Positions 28,515-37,516 of a stretch of 64,000 nt of DNA are shown here, piece by piece. The stretch spans positions 33,666 to 97,665 of the forward strand of contig CAWKLL010000035.1 of the NCBI GenBank assembly GCA_963850255.1, written 5' to 3'. A model generated the notes under the pieces. The model worked only from the letters and a program-made list of their open reading frames with translations, did no database searches and was not told where the DNA came from. The first letter of the stretch is position 1. Every line of letters begins with the position of its first letter. Position numbers and translations under genes: made by a program. Source of the stretch: J054 sp963850255 (GTDB lineage: Bacteria; Pseudomonadota; Gammaproteobacteria; Steroidobacterales; GCA-2729495).

Positions 28515-29075
28515 ATGAAGATTTTTAAATGGATCGGCCTGGCCGTATTGCTGGGTTTGCTGGCCGGCTGTGGCGGTTCGTCCGGGACTACCCAGCCCGA
28601 TGATGACTTGTTCGGCGCCTATGGCGGCGAAGGCGATCAGGATGGCTCAGCGACCAGCGGGATGGGCGGTGACGGCGTTGCCGATGGCAGCGAATTCGGC
28701 ACCGACGGCGGCGGACCCATGGCAGGTCCGGGCGCCGACCTGGAAAACCGGGTCATTTATTTCGAATTCGATCGCAGTGATGTGCCGGCAAATTACGTCG
28801 ACTTGTTAAAGGCTCACGGCGAGTACCTGGCAGCGAATCCTTCCGCGCGGATCCGCCTCGAAGGTCATGCTGACGAACGCGGCAGCCGTGAATACAACAT
28901 CGGGCTCGGCGAGCGTCGTGCGCAGGCTGTGCGCCAGCTGTTGTTGCTGCAGGGCGTCGGCTATGCATCCCAGCTGAGTACGGTCAGCTACGGTGAAGAA
29001 CGGCCGGCGGTACTCGGCAGTGACGACGAGGCCTGGGGTCTGAATCGTCGCGTGGAACTGGTTTACGGACGCTAA
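28515..29075 (+). CDS. pal: Peptidoglycan-associated lipoprotein Pal
   Basis: The 186-residue lipoprotein starts at the ATG at 28515. Its signal sequence ends in the lipobox LLAGC. A glycine/aspartate-rich linker of about 55 residues follows, then an OmpA-like peptidoglycan-binding domain with VIYFEFDRSDVPANY, IRLEGHADERGSREYNIGLGERRAQAV and NRRVELVYG. It anchors the outer membrane to peptidoglycan and interacts with TolB and TolA. The linker is longer and more acidic than in E. coli Pal (173 residues in total). It lies between tolB and cpoB as usual. Confidence 0.95.
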   Translation: MKIFKWIGLAVLLGLLAGCGGSSGTTQPDDDLFGAYGGEGDQDGSATSGMGGDGVADGSEFGTDGGGPMAGPGADLENRVIYFEFDRSDVPANYVDLLKAHGEYLAANPSARIRLEGHADERGSREYNIGLGERRAQAVRQLLLLQGVGYASQLSTVSYGEERPAVLGSDDEAWGLNRRVELVYGR

Positions 29076-29084
29076 CGGCAGGCC

Positions 29085-29870
29085 GTGGCTATGCATGTTA
29101 AAACTTCTAGTCTGGCTTCAGTTGGTCTGGTGACACTGCTGAGCGGTTGTGAGTTGATGACCGCGCCGGAAGATGATCCGACCTACATTCGTATGACCGA
29201 GATGGACAATCGGCTGAATAAGGTCGAACGGGTTATCGACAATGACGGCCTGATCAATTTGTTATCTCGCCTGGAGACGCTGCAACAGGACGTCCAGTCG
29301 CTGCGCAGCGATATGGAGACGCTGCAATACCAGGTACAGCAGTCGGGCGATCGGCAGCGAGGAGTTGTACCTGGATATCGATCAGCGATTGCAGGGCATT
29401 AGAAGAAACGGCCCTGCGCGCCGATCAGGCCAGCGTGCTGGAGGGTGGCTCGCTGACGCCGGGCCAACTGCCGGTTCCGGGCGGCAACGATCGGGCCAAC
29501 TACCAGGCCGCTTTCGAATTGCTCAAGCAGGGACGCTATGACCAGGCGGGACTGGCGCTGAAACAGTTTATGGTGGCCTTTCCCGGAAAGCGAGTATTCG
29601 GATAATGCGCAGTATTGGCTGGCCGAAACCTACTATGTGACGCAAAAATATGCGGATGCACTGAAGGCCTTTCAGGTCGTGCTGGATCGCTATCCCGACT
29701 CGCGCAAGTTGCCCGATGCGCTACTCAAGATCGGTTTTTGTAACTATGAGCTGCAGCGTTGGGATGGCGCCCGCGCGGCGCTGGGCACGGTCGCCGATCA
29801 ATACCCTGAAACCACCGCTGCGCGCCTGGCCAACCAGCGCCTGGAGCGCATGCAGGGCGAGGGCCGCTAG
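29085..29870 (+). pseudogene. cpoB: CpoB/YbgF cell-division coordinator, frame broken three times
   Basis: The pieces join into a protein of about 260 residues. The signal sequence has a lipobox-like LLSGC. An N-terminal coiled coil follows (MDNRLNKVERVIDNDGLI, LLSRLETLQQDVQSL), then a linker (LPVPGGNDRANYQAAFELL) and tetratricopeptide repeats to the C-terminus (YADALKAFQVVLDRYPDSRK, ATAARLANQRLERM-type ending). Frame breaks are near 29355 (extra G in GCGAGGAGTTG), 29402 (extra A in GGCATTAGAAG) and 29587 (extra G in CCCGGAAAGC). Removing one base at each restores the protein. CpoB coordinates PBP1B with Tol-Pal. The E. coli protein is a soluble periplasmic form, so the lipobox is a possible difference. 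Confidence 0.82.
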
Positions 29871-29885
29871 AGCAGCGGATTCCCG

Positions 29886-30560
29886 GTGGCCGAACCCGCA
29901 TTGTCACCCGTCGCTCGCGCCGAGCGCCTGCGCATCACCGAGGTGTTTTATTCCTTGCAGGGTGAGTCCCTGCCTGTGGGCCTGCCGACCGTATTCGTGC
30001 GCCTGACAGGCTGTCCGCTTCGCTGCAGCTACTGTGATACCGAGTATGCGTTTCATGGCGGCCAGGTGCTGGCCATGGACGAGTTGCTGGCGCAGATCGG
30101 TACTTTCTCTACGCGACGGGTTTGCGTGACCGGTGGTGAGCCGCTGGCTCAGCGTAACTGCCTGGTGCTGATGAAAGATCTCTGCGATGCCGGCTACGAG
30201 GTTTCGCTGGAAACCAGCGGTGCACTGGACATTTCCGCAGTTGATTCGCGGGTGACCATTGTGATGGACATCAAGACACCGGCATCCGGTGAAAGCGAAC
30301 GCAATCGCTGGGCAAATCTTGATGTCCTGAAGGCCGACGACCAGATCAAGTTTGTCATCGCCGATGCTGCTGACTACGACTGGTCCGTGGCGAGACTCAA
30401 AGAGCTGGACCTGGAGCAGCGCTTTCCGGTGTTGTTTTCGCCGGCCTGGGGTCAGCTTAACGCTACCGACCTGGCTGACTGGATTCTGCACGACAACCTT
30501 GACGTGCGCTTCCAGATGCAGCTGCACAAGCTGCTCTGGGGTGAGGAGCCGGGGCACTGA
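29886..30560 (+). CDS. queE: 7-carboxy-7-deazaguanine synthase QueE
   Basis: The 224-residue radical SAM enzyme converts 6-carboxy-tetrahydropterin to 7-carboxy-7-deazaguanine in queuosine synthesis. It shows FYSLQGES near residue 21 and the cluster motif CPLRCSYCD, a CX3CX2C arrangement (C43, C47, C50) typical of QueE. VCVTGGEPLAQ and MDIKTPASGE follow. The start is GTG. It directly follows cpoB and its TGA stop overlaps the presumed start of queC, the standard tol-pal-queE-queC order. Confidence 0.95.
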   Translation: MAEPALSPVARAERLRITEVFYSLQGESLPVGLPTVFVRLTGCPLRCSYCDTEYAFHGGQVLAMDELLAQIGTFSTRRVCVTGGEPLAQRNCLVLMKDLCDAGYEVSLETSGALDISAVDSRVTIVMDIKTPASGESERNRWANLDVLKADDQIKFVIADAADYDWSVARLKELDLEQRFPVLFSPAWGQLNATDLADWILHDNLDVRFQMQLHKLLWGEEPGH

Positions 30561-31223
30561 ATAATTCCTTAACGCCGCCTCGCGCCGTCGTGCTGTTCTC
30601 CGGCGGTATGGATTCAGCCACCTGCCTCGCCCTGGCACGTGCCGAAAACCTGGCCTGTCATGCGCTGAGTTTCGACTACGGGCAGCGGCACTCGGCCGAG
30701 CTGGCCGCCGCCGGGCCGTCGCCGCAGCAGCTCGGCGTCGTCAGCACATCGAACCCTGCGGATAGATCTGGGAGCCATCGGTGGTTCCGCGCTCACCGAT
30801 GACCGAGTATCGCGGTGCCGGAGACAGCCAGCGAGGGTATCCCGGTCACCTATGTACCGGCGCGCAATACGATCTTTCTGGCTTTTGCGCTGGCGCTGGG
30901 CGGAGGTGCTCGAGCGCGCGACTATATCTATGCGGGCGTAAACGCCATTGACTACTCCGGCTACCCGGACTGCCGGCCGGAGTTTATCCACGCATTTCAG
31001 GCGCTGGCCGATCTGGCCACGCGACGTGGCGTGGAGGGCAGCGACGTCGAAATACGCACGCCGCTGATCGACCTGAGTAAGGCAGATATCATTCGCCGCG
31101 GTCTGGATCTGGGCGTTGACTACGCGCTGACAGTATCCTGCTACCAGGCCGATGGATGGGCCAGGCCTGCCGGCGTTGTGACGCCTGCCGGCTGCGCGCC
31201 AGGGCTTTGCCGACGCCGGGTAG
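30557..31223 (+). pseudogene. queC: 7-cyano-7-deazaguanine synthase QueC, frame broken several times
   Basis: QueC makes preQ0 from 7-carboxy-7-deazaguanine with ATP. The PP-loop VLFSGGMDSATCLALA and FDYGQRH are intact at the start (clear coding from GTG 30590; a CTG at 30557 is in frame). Later pieces in other frames give HRTLRIDLGAIGGSALTDD, SIAVPETASEGIPVTYVPARN, AGVNAIDYSGYPDCRPEF and LTVSCYQAD, then the zinc-ligand region in CDACRLRA and an ending near FADAG (stop 31221-31223). At least four or five slips between about 30715 and 31205 are needed to read it through. The protein is otherwise canonical, so I read this as poor local sequence. Confidence 0.82.
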
Positions 31224-31251
31224 TCCCCGACCCGACCCGCTACAAGCCTGA

Positions 31252-31279
31252 TTGGTCGGCAGCAGGTATCGCGTATGAT
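31252..31279 (+). promoter_or_regulatory. Possible promoter of tRNA-Lys
   Basis: TTGGTC (31252-31257) and TATGAT (31274-31279) with 16 bases between them lie about 65 bases upstream of the tRNA. The -10 box matches five of six consensus bases and the -35 three of six. Position supports it; strength is uncertain. Confidence 0.4.
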
Positions 31280-31343
31280 TGCCGCCGCGGCGCAGCTATG
31301 AGCGGGCCCGTCCGCGATCGATCACAAGATTCCCAGCATCCAC

Positions 31344-31419
31344 GGGCCGTTAGCTCAGTTGGTAGAGCAGTTGGCTTTTAACCAATTGGTCGTAGGTTCG
31401 AATCCTACACGGCCCACCA
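31344..31419 (+). tRNA. tRNA-Lys (anticodon UUU)
   Basis: This 76-base cloverleaf has acceptor stem GGGCCGT pairing with ACGGCCC, D arm GCTCAGTTGGTAGAGC, anticodon stem GTTGG/CCAAT with loop CTTTTAA (anticodon UUU), T arm with GGTTCGAATCC, and an encoded CCA end. It is nearly identical in layout to E. coli tRNA-Lys. It lies right after the broken queC and before the second polysaccharide region. Confidence 0.97.
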
Positions 31420-31580
31420 TTTTGCCTGGCCCCCGCCGGAATCCGGCCGGCTGGGCCGCGCGGCGACGATTCTGTGACCCAAGCTATCGCCATCCCGGCT
31501 GCAAATGGGATAATTCACCGTGTAACGCCGGTTTCCACCAAAAAAACTAACCTATTCATAAAGTACCGGGCCTCAATAGC

Positions 31581-32989
31581 ATGGCGCAATCACCCGCGGT
31601 TTTCCCCGATCTCAAGTTGCCTCCTACGGCAGGTATCGGCATCTTTGGGCATTATGGCAATGAAAACCTGGGCGATGAGGCCATTATCCAGGCGGTTATA
31701 GAGCAGACTCGCCGGCGTCTGCCCGAGGCTCGCATCGTCGGTTTTTCGATAAATCCGGCCGAAACCAGCGAGCGACATGGCATACCGGCCTTTCCCATTC
31801 GTCATGGTTTAAAGGATCGGCGTCCTTCGAGCACTCAGGCGGTTGGGCGTCGCCCCGTGCAACAGCAGGCCTCGGCACCAGCGGCGGGAAGCGGCGGGCT
31901 CAAAGCCCGACTCAAAGGAATTCCAGGCCTTGCAGCGCTGATTCGCCTGCTCGGGGCTGGCCTGCGCGGTGGCCGCAAATTCGTCGGCGAATTGGGCTTC
32001 CTTTGGCAGGCTTATCGAAGCCTCAGTGACATCGACTTGCTGATGGTCACGGGTTCCAACCAATTTCTGGACAATTTCGGCGGGCCATGGGGTTTTCCCT
32101 ATACCCTGGCCAAATGGGGCTGGCTGGCGCGCCTGTCGGGAACCTCGCTGGTTTTCGTAAGCGTGGGTGCCGGACCGATCAAGGAAGATCTCAGTTTTCG
32201 ACTTATCCGTATGGCCTTGGGCGCCGCCAGCTACGTGTCTTTGCGCGATACACCGTCGCGCGAACTGCTGGTGAGCGCAATGGCTGGAATAAACCGGCCC
32301 AGGTCTGTCCGGATCTTGCCTTCAGCCTGGCCGGCAGTCTGCCCAAGGCCGACAAGCCAGCTGCGGGTTTGAAGGCGGTAATCGGCATTAATCCAATGCC
32401 TGTTTACGATAGCCGCTATTGGCATCAGTCTGACGACGGGCTCTACCAAAACTACGTGCAGGCCGTGGCAGAATTTGCCCGCGACCGAATGCAGGTGGGA
32501 CATCGGATCATCCTCTGGTCAACGCAGCCACGCGATGAGCTGGTCATCGATGACATTCTCGATCGCATGGATCAATCTGGCGATAGCCCCGCTGATCGCG
32601 AGTCCATCAGCAGAAAACCGCGCAGCGTCGCGGAGCTGGTGGCCATATTGGGGGAACTGGACGTGGCGGTTGCTACACGCTTTCACGGTGTGGTGCTATC
32701 TCTATGGGCGGGCCTGCCGACGCTGGCCATTTACTATCACCGCAAACAGCGCGACTTACTGGCGGAGTTTGATTTGGGTGACTATTCGGTAGCCTTCGAA
32801 GACGTTTCCGCAGCGCATCTAAATACCTTGTTTGCCGGCTTGCAGGCCAGGCATGACAGCGTATCTTCAGCAATCCTTGAGCGAGTGCGTGATTATCAGC
32901 GGCAACTTGATCAACAATATGATGGTTTGTATGGCGTTCATTCTGAAACACTGCATTCGAAGTCTGCCTCCCAGGCGCTGATCGGTTAA
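31581..32989 (+). pseudogene. Polysaccharide pyruvyl transferase family protein, frame broken once
   Basis: Two frames join into about 470 residues. The N-terminal part has GIGIFGHYGNENLGDEAII, the PS_pyruv_trans opening, and LLMVTGSNQFLDNFGGPWGF. The C-terminal part has PAQVCPDLAFSLAG, AVIGINPMPVYDSRYWH, RIILWSTQPRDELVIDD and ATRFHGVVLSLWAGLPT, the conserved sensor-like region RFH. The shift is near 32275-32285: adding one A in GAGCGCAATGG restores the frame as VSANGWNKPAQVC. The family (CsaB/WcaK-like) adds ketal pyruvate to cell-surface sugars. It starts a plus-strand group of sugar genes and is likely cytoplasmic. Confidence 0.78.
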
Positions 32990-33080
32990 TGGCTGTGTTT
33001 GCGCGAAAACATGAACGAGTAAATTCGGGCTTTGGTTTTCTTTTATTTGACGGCCGCGAATGGTCGAGCGAGGAGTAGGG

Positions 33081-34106
33081 ATGCGAGTTCTGGTAACCGG
33101 CCACAAGGGCTATATCGGCACGGTGATGGTGCCGATGCTGCAATCGGTGGGGCATGAAGTTGTCGGGCTGGACAGCGATCTGTATCGCAACAGCACTTAC
33201 GGTGAACTGGTGCAGAACGTGCCGGAGATGATCAAGGACGTGCGTGATATCGACAAAGCGGACCTCAAGGGTATCGAGGGGATCGTCCATCTGGCCGGCT
33301 TGTCCAACGACATGCTCGGCGACCTTAATCCCGAACTGACCTATGAAATTAATCATCAGGCCTCCGTACGCCTGGCCGAAATGGCTCGTGAGTTGGGCAT
33401 TCGTCGCTACGTGTTCGCATCATCCTGCAGCAACTATGGCGCCGCGGGTGACGCCATGCAGACAGAAACCGCCGAGCTGCATCCGGTCACAGCCTATGCC
33501 AAGTCCAAGGTGATGGTAGAACGTGATGTGCGCGAACTGGCGAGCGATGACTTTTCGCCGACCTTTATGCGCAATGCGACAGCCTATGGCGTGTCACCAC
33601 GCATTCGCTTCGACGTGGTCATCAACAACCTGACGGCCTGGGCCTACACGACAGGACAGGTGCGGATGAAAAGCGACGGTAGTCCCTGGCGGCCACTGAC
33701 GCATATTGAAGACATTAGCCGCGGGGTGATTGCAGCGCTCGCAGCGCCGCGTGAAACCGTTCATAACCAGTCTTTCAACGTGGGTCTTAACACTGAGAAT
33801 TATCGTATTCGCGAGCTGGCCGAATTCGTGCGTGAAATCGTCCCCGGCTGCGAAGTGACGTTTGCCGATGGGGCCGAGCCCGACAAGCGTAATTATCGGG
33901 TAGATTTCAGTAAATACGCGGAGGCATTTCCTGATCACCCCTTGCAGTGGAATGCCCGCGCCGGCGTTGAAGACATTTATAAGTCCTACAAGCGCATTGG
34001 CCTGAACAAGGACGACTACGAAGGCCCCAAGTACAAGCGAATCGCGCAATTGAAAACTCTGCTAGCCAACGGCGAACTTGATCAGTCGTTGCGCTGGACT
34101 CGCTAA
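33081..34106 (+). CDS. NAD-dependent epimerase/dehydratase
   Basis: This is a 341-residue extended SDR enzyme starting at the ATG at 33081, after AGGAG. Motifs: VLVTGHKGYIG at residues 3-13, HLAGLSND near 73, the catalytic serine region FASSCSNYG, and Y-A-K-S-K as the YxxxK motif. The substrate domain includes MRNATAYGVSPRIRFD and PLTHIEDISRGVI, as in nucleotide-sugar 4,6-dehydratase or C5/C3 epimerase relatives. It is followed after 8 bases by the RmlC-like gene. The pair suggests synthesis of a deoxy or epimerised nucleotide sugar, although no thymidylyl- or cytidylyltransferase is present nearby. Confidence 0.87.
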   Translation: MRVLVTGHKGYIGTVMVPMLQSVGHEVVGLDSDLYRNSTYGELVQNVPEMIKDVRDIDKADLKGIEGIVHLAGLSNDMLGDLNPELTYEINHQASVRLAEMARELGIRRYVFASSCSNYGAAGDAMQTETAELHPVTAYAKSKVMVERDVRELASDDFSPTFMRNATAYGVSPRIRFDVVINNLTAWAYTTGQVRMKSDGSPWRPLTHIEDISRGVIAALAAPRETVHNQSFNVGLNTENYRIRELAEFVREIVPGCEVTFADGAEPDKRNYRVDFSKYAEAFPDHPLQWNARAGVEDIYKSYKRIGLNKDDYEGPKYKRIAQLKTLLANGELDQSLRWTR

Positions 34107-34114
34107 GCGCAAAC

Positions 34115-34657
34115 ATGAAATTTACGCCGACAAATGTTGCTGGTGCCTGGATCCTTGGGCTGGAACCCATTCGCGATGATCGCGGCTTCTTTGGCCGCTT
34201 GTGGTGCGAGCGCGAGATGGCCGCTCAGGGCCTGGTAACGAATATTCGTCAGACCAATGTCGGCTTCAGTGCCCAGCGCGGCACCCTGCGCGGTTTGCAC
34301 TACCAGTTGGCACCCCATGCCGAGGTTAAGATCCTGCGTTGCACCCGGGGCGCAGTCTTTGATGTGGTGGTAGATCTGCGCACCGATTCGCCGACTTATC
34401 GACAATGGCATGGCCTGGAGCTGAGAGCTGATAATCATTGCGCGCTGTATGTACCGGAAGGCTGTGCTACGGGGTATTTGACGCTTGAGGACGATAGCGA
34501 AATTTACTATCACACCTCGGAATTTTATGCGCCGGAGGCGGCGACGGGTGTACGCTGGAACGATCCGGCGTTTGCCATCAACTGGCCGTCGCAACCCCAG
34601 TTGATGTCGCCCCAGGACAGTGATTGGCCGGACCACCAGGCCGGCCCGAAATCGTGA
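34115..34657 (+). CDS. dTDP-4-dehydrorhamnose 3,5-epimerase-like protein (RmlC family)
   Basis: The 180-residue cupin-fold epimerase has NVGFSAQRGTLRGLHYQ with the catalytic histidine, VDLRTDSPTYRQW, and YVPEGCATGYLTLEDDSE followed by the TGVRWNDPAFAINWP ending. The usual AHGF histidine in the second motif is ATGY here, so specificity may differ from true RmlC. Length is normal for the family. The start is ATG directly after the upstream epimerase, so they are probably co-translated. It likely inverts one or two carbons of a 4-keto-6-deoxy sugar nucleotide. Confidence 0.87.
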   Translation: MKFTPTNVAGAWILGLEPIRDDRGFFGRLWCEREMAAQGLVTNIRQTNVGFSAQRGTLRGLHYQLAPHAEVKILRCTRGAVFDVVVDLRTDSPTYRQWHGLELRADNHCALYVPEGCATGYLTLEDDSEIYYHTSEFYAPEAATGVRWNDPAFAINWPSQPQLMSPQDSDWPDHQAGPKS

Positions 34658-34674
34658 GTTAAGGAGTCAGACCA

Positions 34675-35973
34675 GTGATATTCGTAGATCGTGCTTTGCA
34701 GGCTCGCGTTGATGCCGGAAATCCTATCAGGCTGGCCCTGGTTGGTGGCGGCTATAGTGCGCGCAATATTGCCCACCAGGTGCAGCATTCCTTTCCTGGC
34801 ATACGGCTAGTCGCCATCGCTAATCGCACCCTGGAAAATGCCCGCGATGCCTATCGCTTTGCCGGTACCGACGAGGTGCGCGTGGTGACCTCGCAGGCGG
34901 AACTTGGAGCGGGCTATTGATGAGGGTGTGCCGGCAATTACCGATGACGCCGATCTGGTCTGCCATGCCGGCAATGTCGAGGCGGTGATCGAAGCGACCG
35001 GAACTATCGAGTACGGTGCCCATGTGGCCCTGCAGGCCGTGACTCACGGCAAACATACGGTGCTGGGCAATGTTGAGTTGGATGCCACCGTGGGGCCGAT
35101 TCTTAAAGCCTATGCGGACAGCGCCGGCGTTCTTATTTCCAATAGTGACGGTGATGAGCCCGGCGTGGCGATGAACATGTTGCGCTTCGTTCGCTCCATC
35201 GGGCTCAAGCCAGTAGTGACGGGAAACCTGAAAGGTCTGTACGACCCCTATCGCACGCCGGAAACGCAAAAAGCGTTTCGCCGAGGCGAACAATCAAAAA
35301 GCCACCACCATGACCTCGTTTGCCGACGGTACCAAATTGTCTATGGAGTTGACGGTGCTGGCCAATGCGACGGGCTTTCGGGTTGGCAAGCGCGGCATGT
35401 ACGGGCCGTCAGCTGGATCATGTCAACGACAGCCCGGCCTATTACCTGGATCGCTTGTTAGAGGGCGGCATGGTTGATTACTTATGCGGCGCGGCGCCTT
35501 CAAATGGTGCCTTTGTCCTTGGCCATTCAGATGACCCGGTTAAGCAGGCCTACCTCAAGTATCTGAAAATGGGTGAGGGTCCTCTGTACGCCTTTTACAC
35601 GCCGTTTCACCTGCCGCAATTGGAAATACCGTTGACCGTTGCACGTGCTGTATTACTCGACGATGCAACGGTGACGCCGCTGAACGGACCGGCCTGCGAT
35701 GCCATCTGTATTGCCAAGCAGGATCTCAAAGCCGGCGAACATCTCGACGGCATTGGCGGATTTGCGTGCTATACGCTGATCGAAAACTACGATGTTGCAC
35801 GCAGTGCCAAGGGATTGCCCATGGGTGTTGCAGAAGACTGTGTGTTGCGCAGGGACGTCGCCAAGGACACTCTGGTTACTTATGATGATGTTGTGGTGCC
35901 GGAAGGGCGCCTATGCGATCGTCTGCGAGCCGAACAGGATCAGCGCTTCGGGCAGGTGGCACCGGCTGCCTGA
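34675..35973 (+). pseudogene. NAD(P)-dependent oxidoreductase with SAF domain, frame broken three times
   Basis: The three pieces make one protein of about 430 residues. The N-terminal Rossmann part has IRLALVGGGYSARNIAHQVQ and VIEATGTIEYGAHVALQAV. The middle has VLISNSDGDEPGVAMNMLRFV. The C-terminal SAF-type domain has AKQDLKAGEHLDGIGGFACY. Breaks: near 34905 (extra G in CTTGGAGCGG), near 35270 (one extra A in an A5 run) and near 35410 (extra T in GGGCCGTCAGC). Removing one base at each gives a continuous homoserine-dehydrogenase-like oxidoreductase of the kind seen in O-antigen and capsule clusters. It likely acts on a sugar or acid precursor; the substrate is unknown. Confidence 0.77.
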
Positions 35974-35977
35974 GTGC

Positions 35978-37516
35978 CTATTTACCGCAGGGTCGGAGAT
36001 GCCCCTGGCTGACGGCGGACTGACAGAACTCCGTCAGGAAAGTGTCCAGGGCAGCTTCGGCGCTCTGCAGGCTGCCTTCGAATTCGAGGCCAGCGGCGAC
36101 CAAGGAGCTGCTGGGGGTCGTGGTCGCAAATAGCTGTCGCACCGCTTCCAGTTTGGCCGCCTCCGGACGCGGCAAGACTTCGCCGTCCAGCAAAAACCAA
36201 TAGCGCAGCAAGCGTTGCCGCCCCTGAGCGCGAATTTCCAGCTGGTTGTAGCGCAGGCCGCTTGCTCGATGTTGCCGGTTGCGCTGCTCGTTAACCCGAC
36301 GCCATTGTTCGCGGTCATAGATCGCGTTGCGCGCATTGACCAGTTCCGCGCCTTCTGACTGAGTCGTGTAGGTCACCAAGAACACCTCAACGCTTCCATA
36401 GCGTTGATAGGTTTCCTCGCTGGCGCCGCGATAAAGCGGCCGCCAGTCCGCTGTGTTGTTTGTCGCCAGTTTTTTGGGTGAACGACTTAAAGCAGGTAGT
36501 GCGGCTGTCGGACCTGCTTTGCGCGCGCCGATACGCTCGAGAGCAGTGGGTTTAATCAGCGGGCCCGCGCAGCACAGCAGGATCGCCACGGCCGCGCTGG
36601 AAAACAGGACAGCCGGTTTCGGCGCCACCGCATGCTGGCTAGCAGCCTTAGGCCCGGGCATCTCGGTCAACGAGTCCAGGTCTGAGTAGCGGATTGCCAG
36701 CAGGCAGAGGATGAAAAATATTGCCGAAAAAAATACTTGTCCGATCAACACATGATCGGCGACCAGGCGCATCTCGCTGAGGTGGCCCAGTAAAACAATG
36801 CCGTAGGCCCGGAGTCCATTGGCCAGCAGCGGGACCAATATTGCCGTTGCGATGACGAGCAGCCGAGATAGCCAGCTGGAGAACACCGCGCCGGCCATGA
36901 AGCAGCCGAGTGCCAGTGAGGCGAGTAAAAAACGTACGCCGCTGCAGGCCTCAATGATTTCGAACGAGCCACTGGGGATGGTCAGCTGCATACCCTCGCG
37001 AAATACGGGAATGCCCGTTGCTCTTGCTGCTGCGGCCGTAAAATCGGCGGTCCAGTCCATCAGTACCGGGATCAGGAATTCGCCTTCGGGCACCATGAAT
37101 AGCAAAAAGCCCAGTGGCCAGCTCAGAGCCCAACTTAAACGGTGACCGATAATCAGCCAGCAGGAAAAAATCAGCAGGCTAACGGCCGCCAACTGACGGG
37201 CTGCCTGAATGTCGGCAAGACTGCCCGTTAGCCACAACAGGCCGGCGGCCAGTATCGGCAGCGATACGCTCCAGGCCGGACGCGCAGCGTAGCGCTGCAG
37301 GACTGCACGTCGCTGCCAGGCCAAAAATAACGCGCCGGGCGCGATCAGGAACCCATAGGTAAACGTGGCTGATCGCCACCACAGGGAAAGCATGGCGGCA
37401 AAGTCTGCGCGAAACAGCAGCCCGATAAAGATCCAGCTGGCCAAAATTGCCAGGCCGATGGGCCATAGCCTGGGCGCCGGCGTCGAGTGGGGCGCGAGTG
37501 GCGTGGCGGCGCTCAT
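35978..37516 (-). CDS. xrtA: Exosortase A with C-terminal EpsI domain
   Basis: The 512-residue polytopic inner-membrane cysteine protease/transpeptidase is thought to process PEP-CTERM proteins. About eight helices (residues 18-270) contain the exosortase active-site set: cysteine C191 in EACSGVRFL, arginine R236 in ANGLRAYG, and histidine H255 in DHVLIGQVFF. The C-terminal 180 residues form a periplasmic EpsI domain (WRPLYRGASEETYQRYG, VFLVTYTTQSEGAELVNARN), fused as in the XrtA group. The stop of the TPR gene upstream overlaps its start. No protein with a PEP-CTERM tail is found in the window. Confidence 0.92.
   Translation of the reverse strand: MSAATPLAPHSTPAPRLWPIGLAILASWIFIGLLFRADFAAMLSLWWRSATFTYGFLIAPGALFLAWQRRAVLQRYAARPAWSVSLPILAAGLLWLTGSLADIQAARQLAAVSLLIFSCWLIIGHRLSWALSWPLGFLLFMVPEGEFLIPVLMDWTADFTAAAARATGIPVFREGMQLTIPSGSFEIIEACSGVRFLLASLALGCFMAGAVFSSWLSRLLVIATAILVPLLANGLRAYGIVLLGHLSEMRLVADHVLIGQVFFSAIFFILCLLAIRYSDLDSLTEMPGPKAASQHAVAPKPAVLFSSAAVAILLCCAGPLIKPTALERIGARKAGPTAALPALSRSPKKLATNNTADWRPLYRGASEETYQRYGSVEVFLVTYTTQSEGAELVNARNAIYDREQWRRVNEQRNRQHRASGLRYNQLEIRAQGRQRLLRYWFLLDGEVLPRPEAAKLEAVRQLFATTTPSSSLVAAGLEFEGSLQSAEAALDTFLTEFCQSAVSQGHLRPCGK

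Noticed and set aside
29085..29870. Programmed frameshifting in cpoB or tolB
   Set aside because: Several unrelated genes show the same kind of slip at sites without slippery heptamers; error is simpler.
31344..31580. tRNA-Lys as an integration site for the sugar genes that follow
   Set aside because: No integrase gene and no second copy of the tRNA 3' end is visible in the window.
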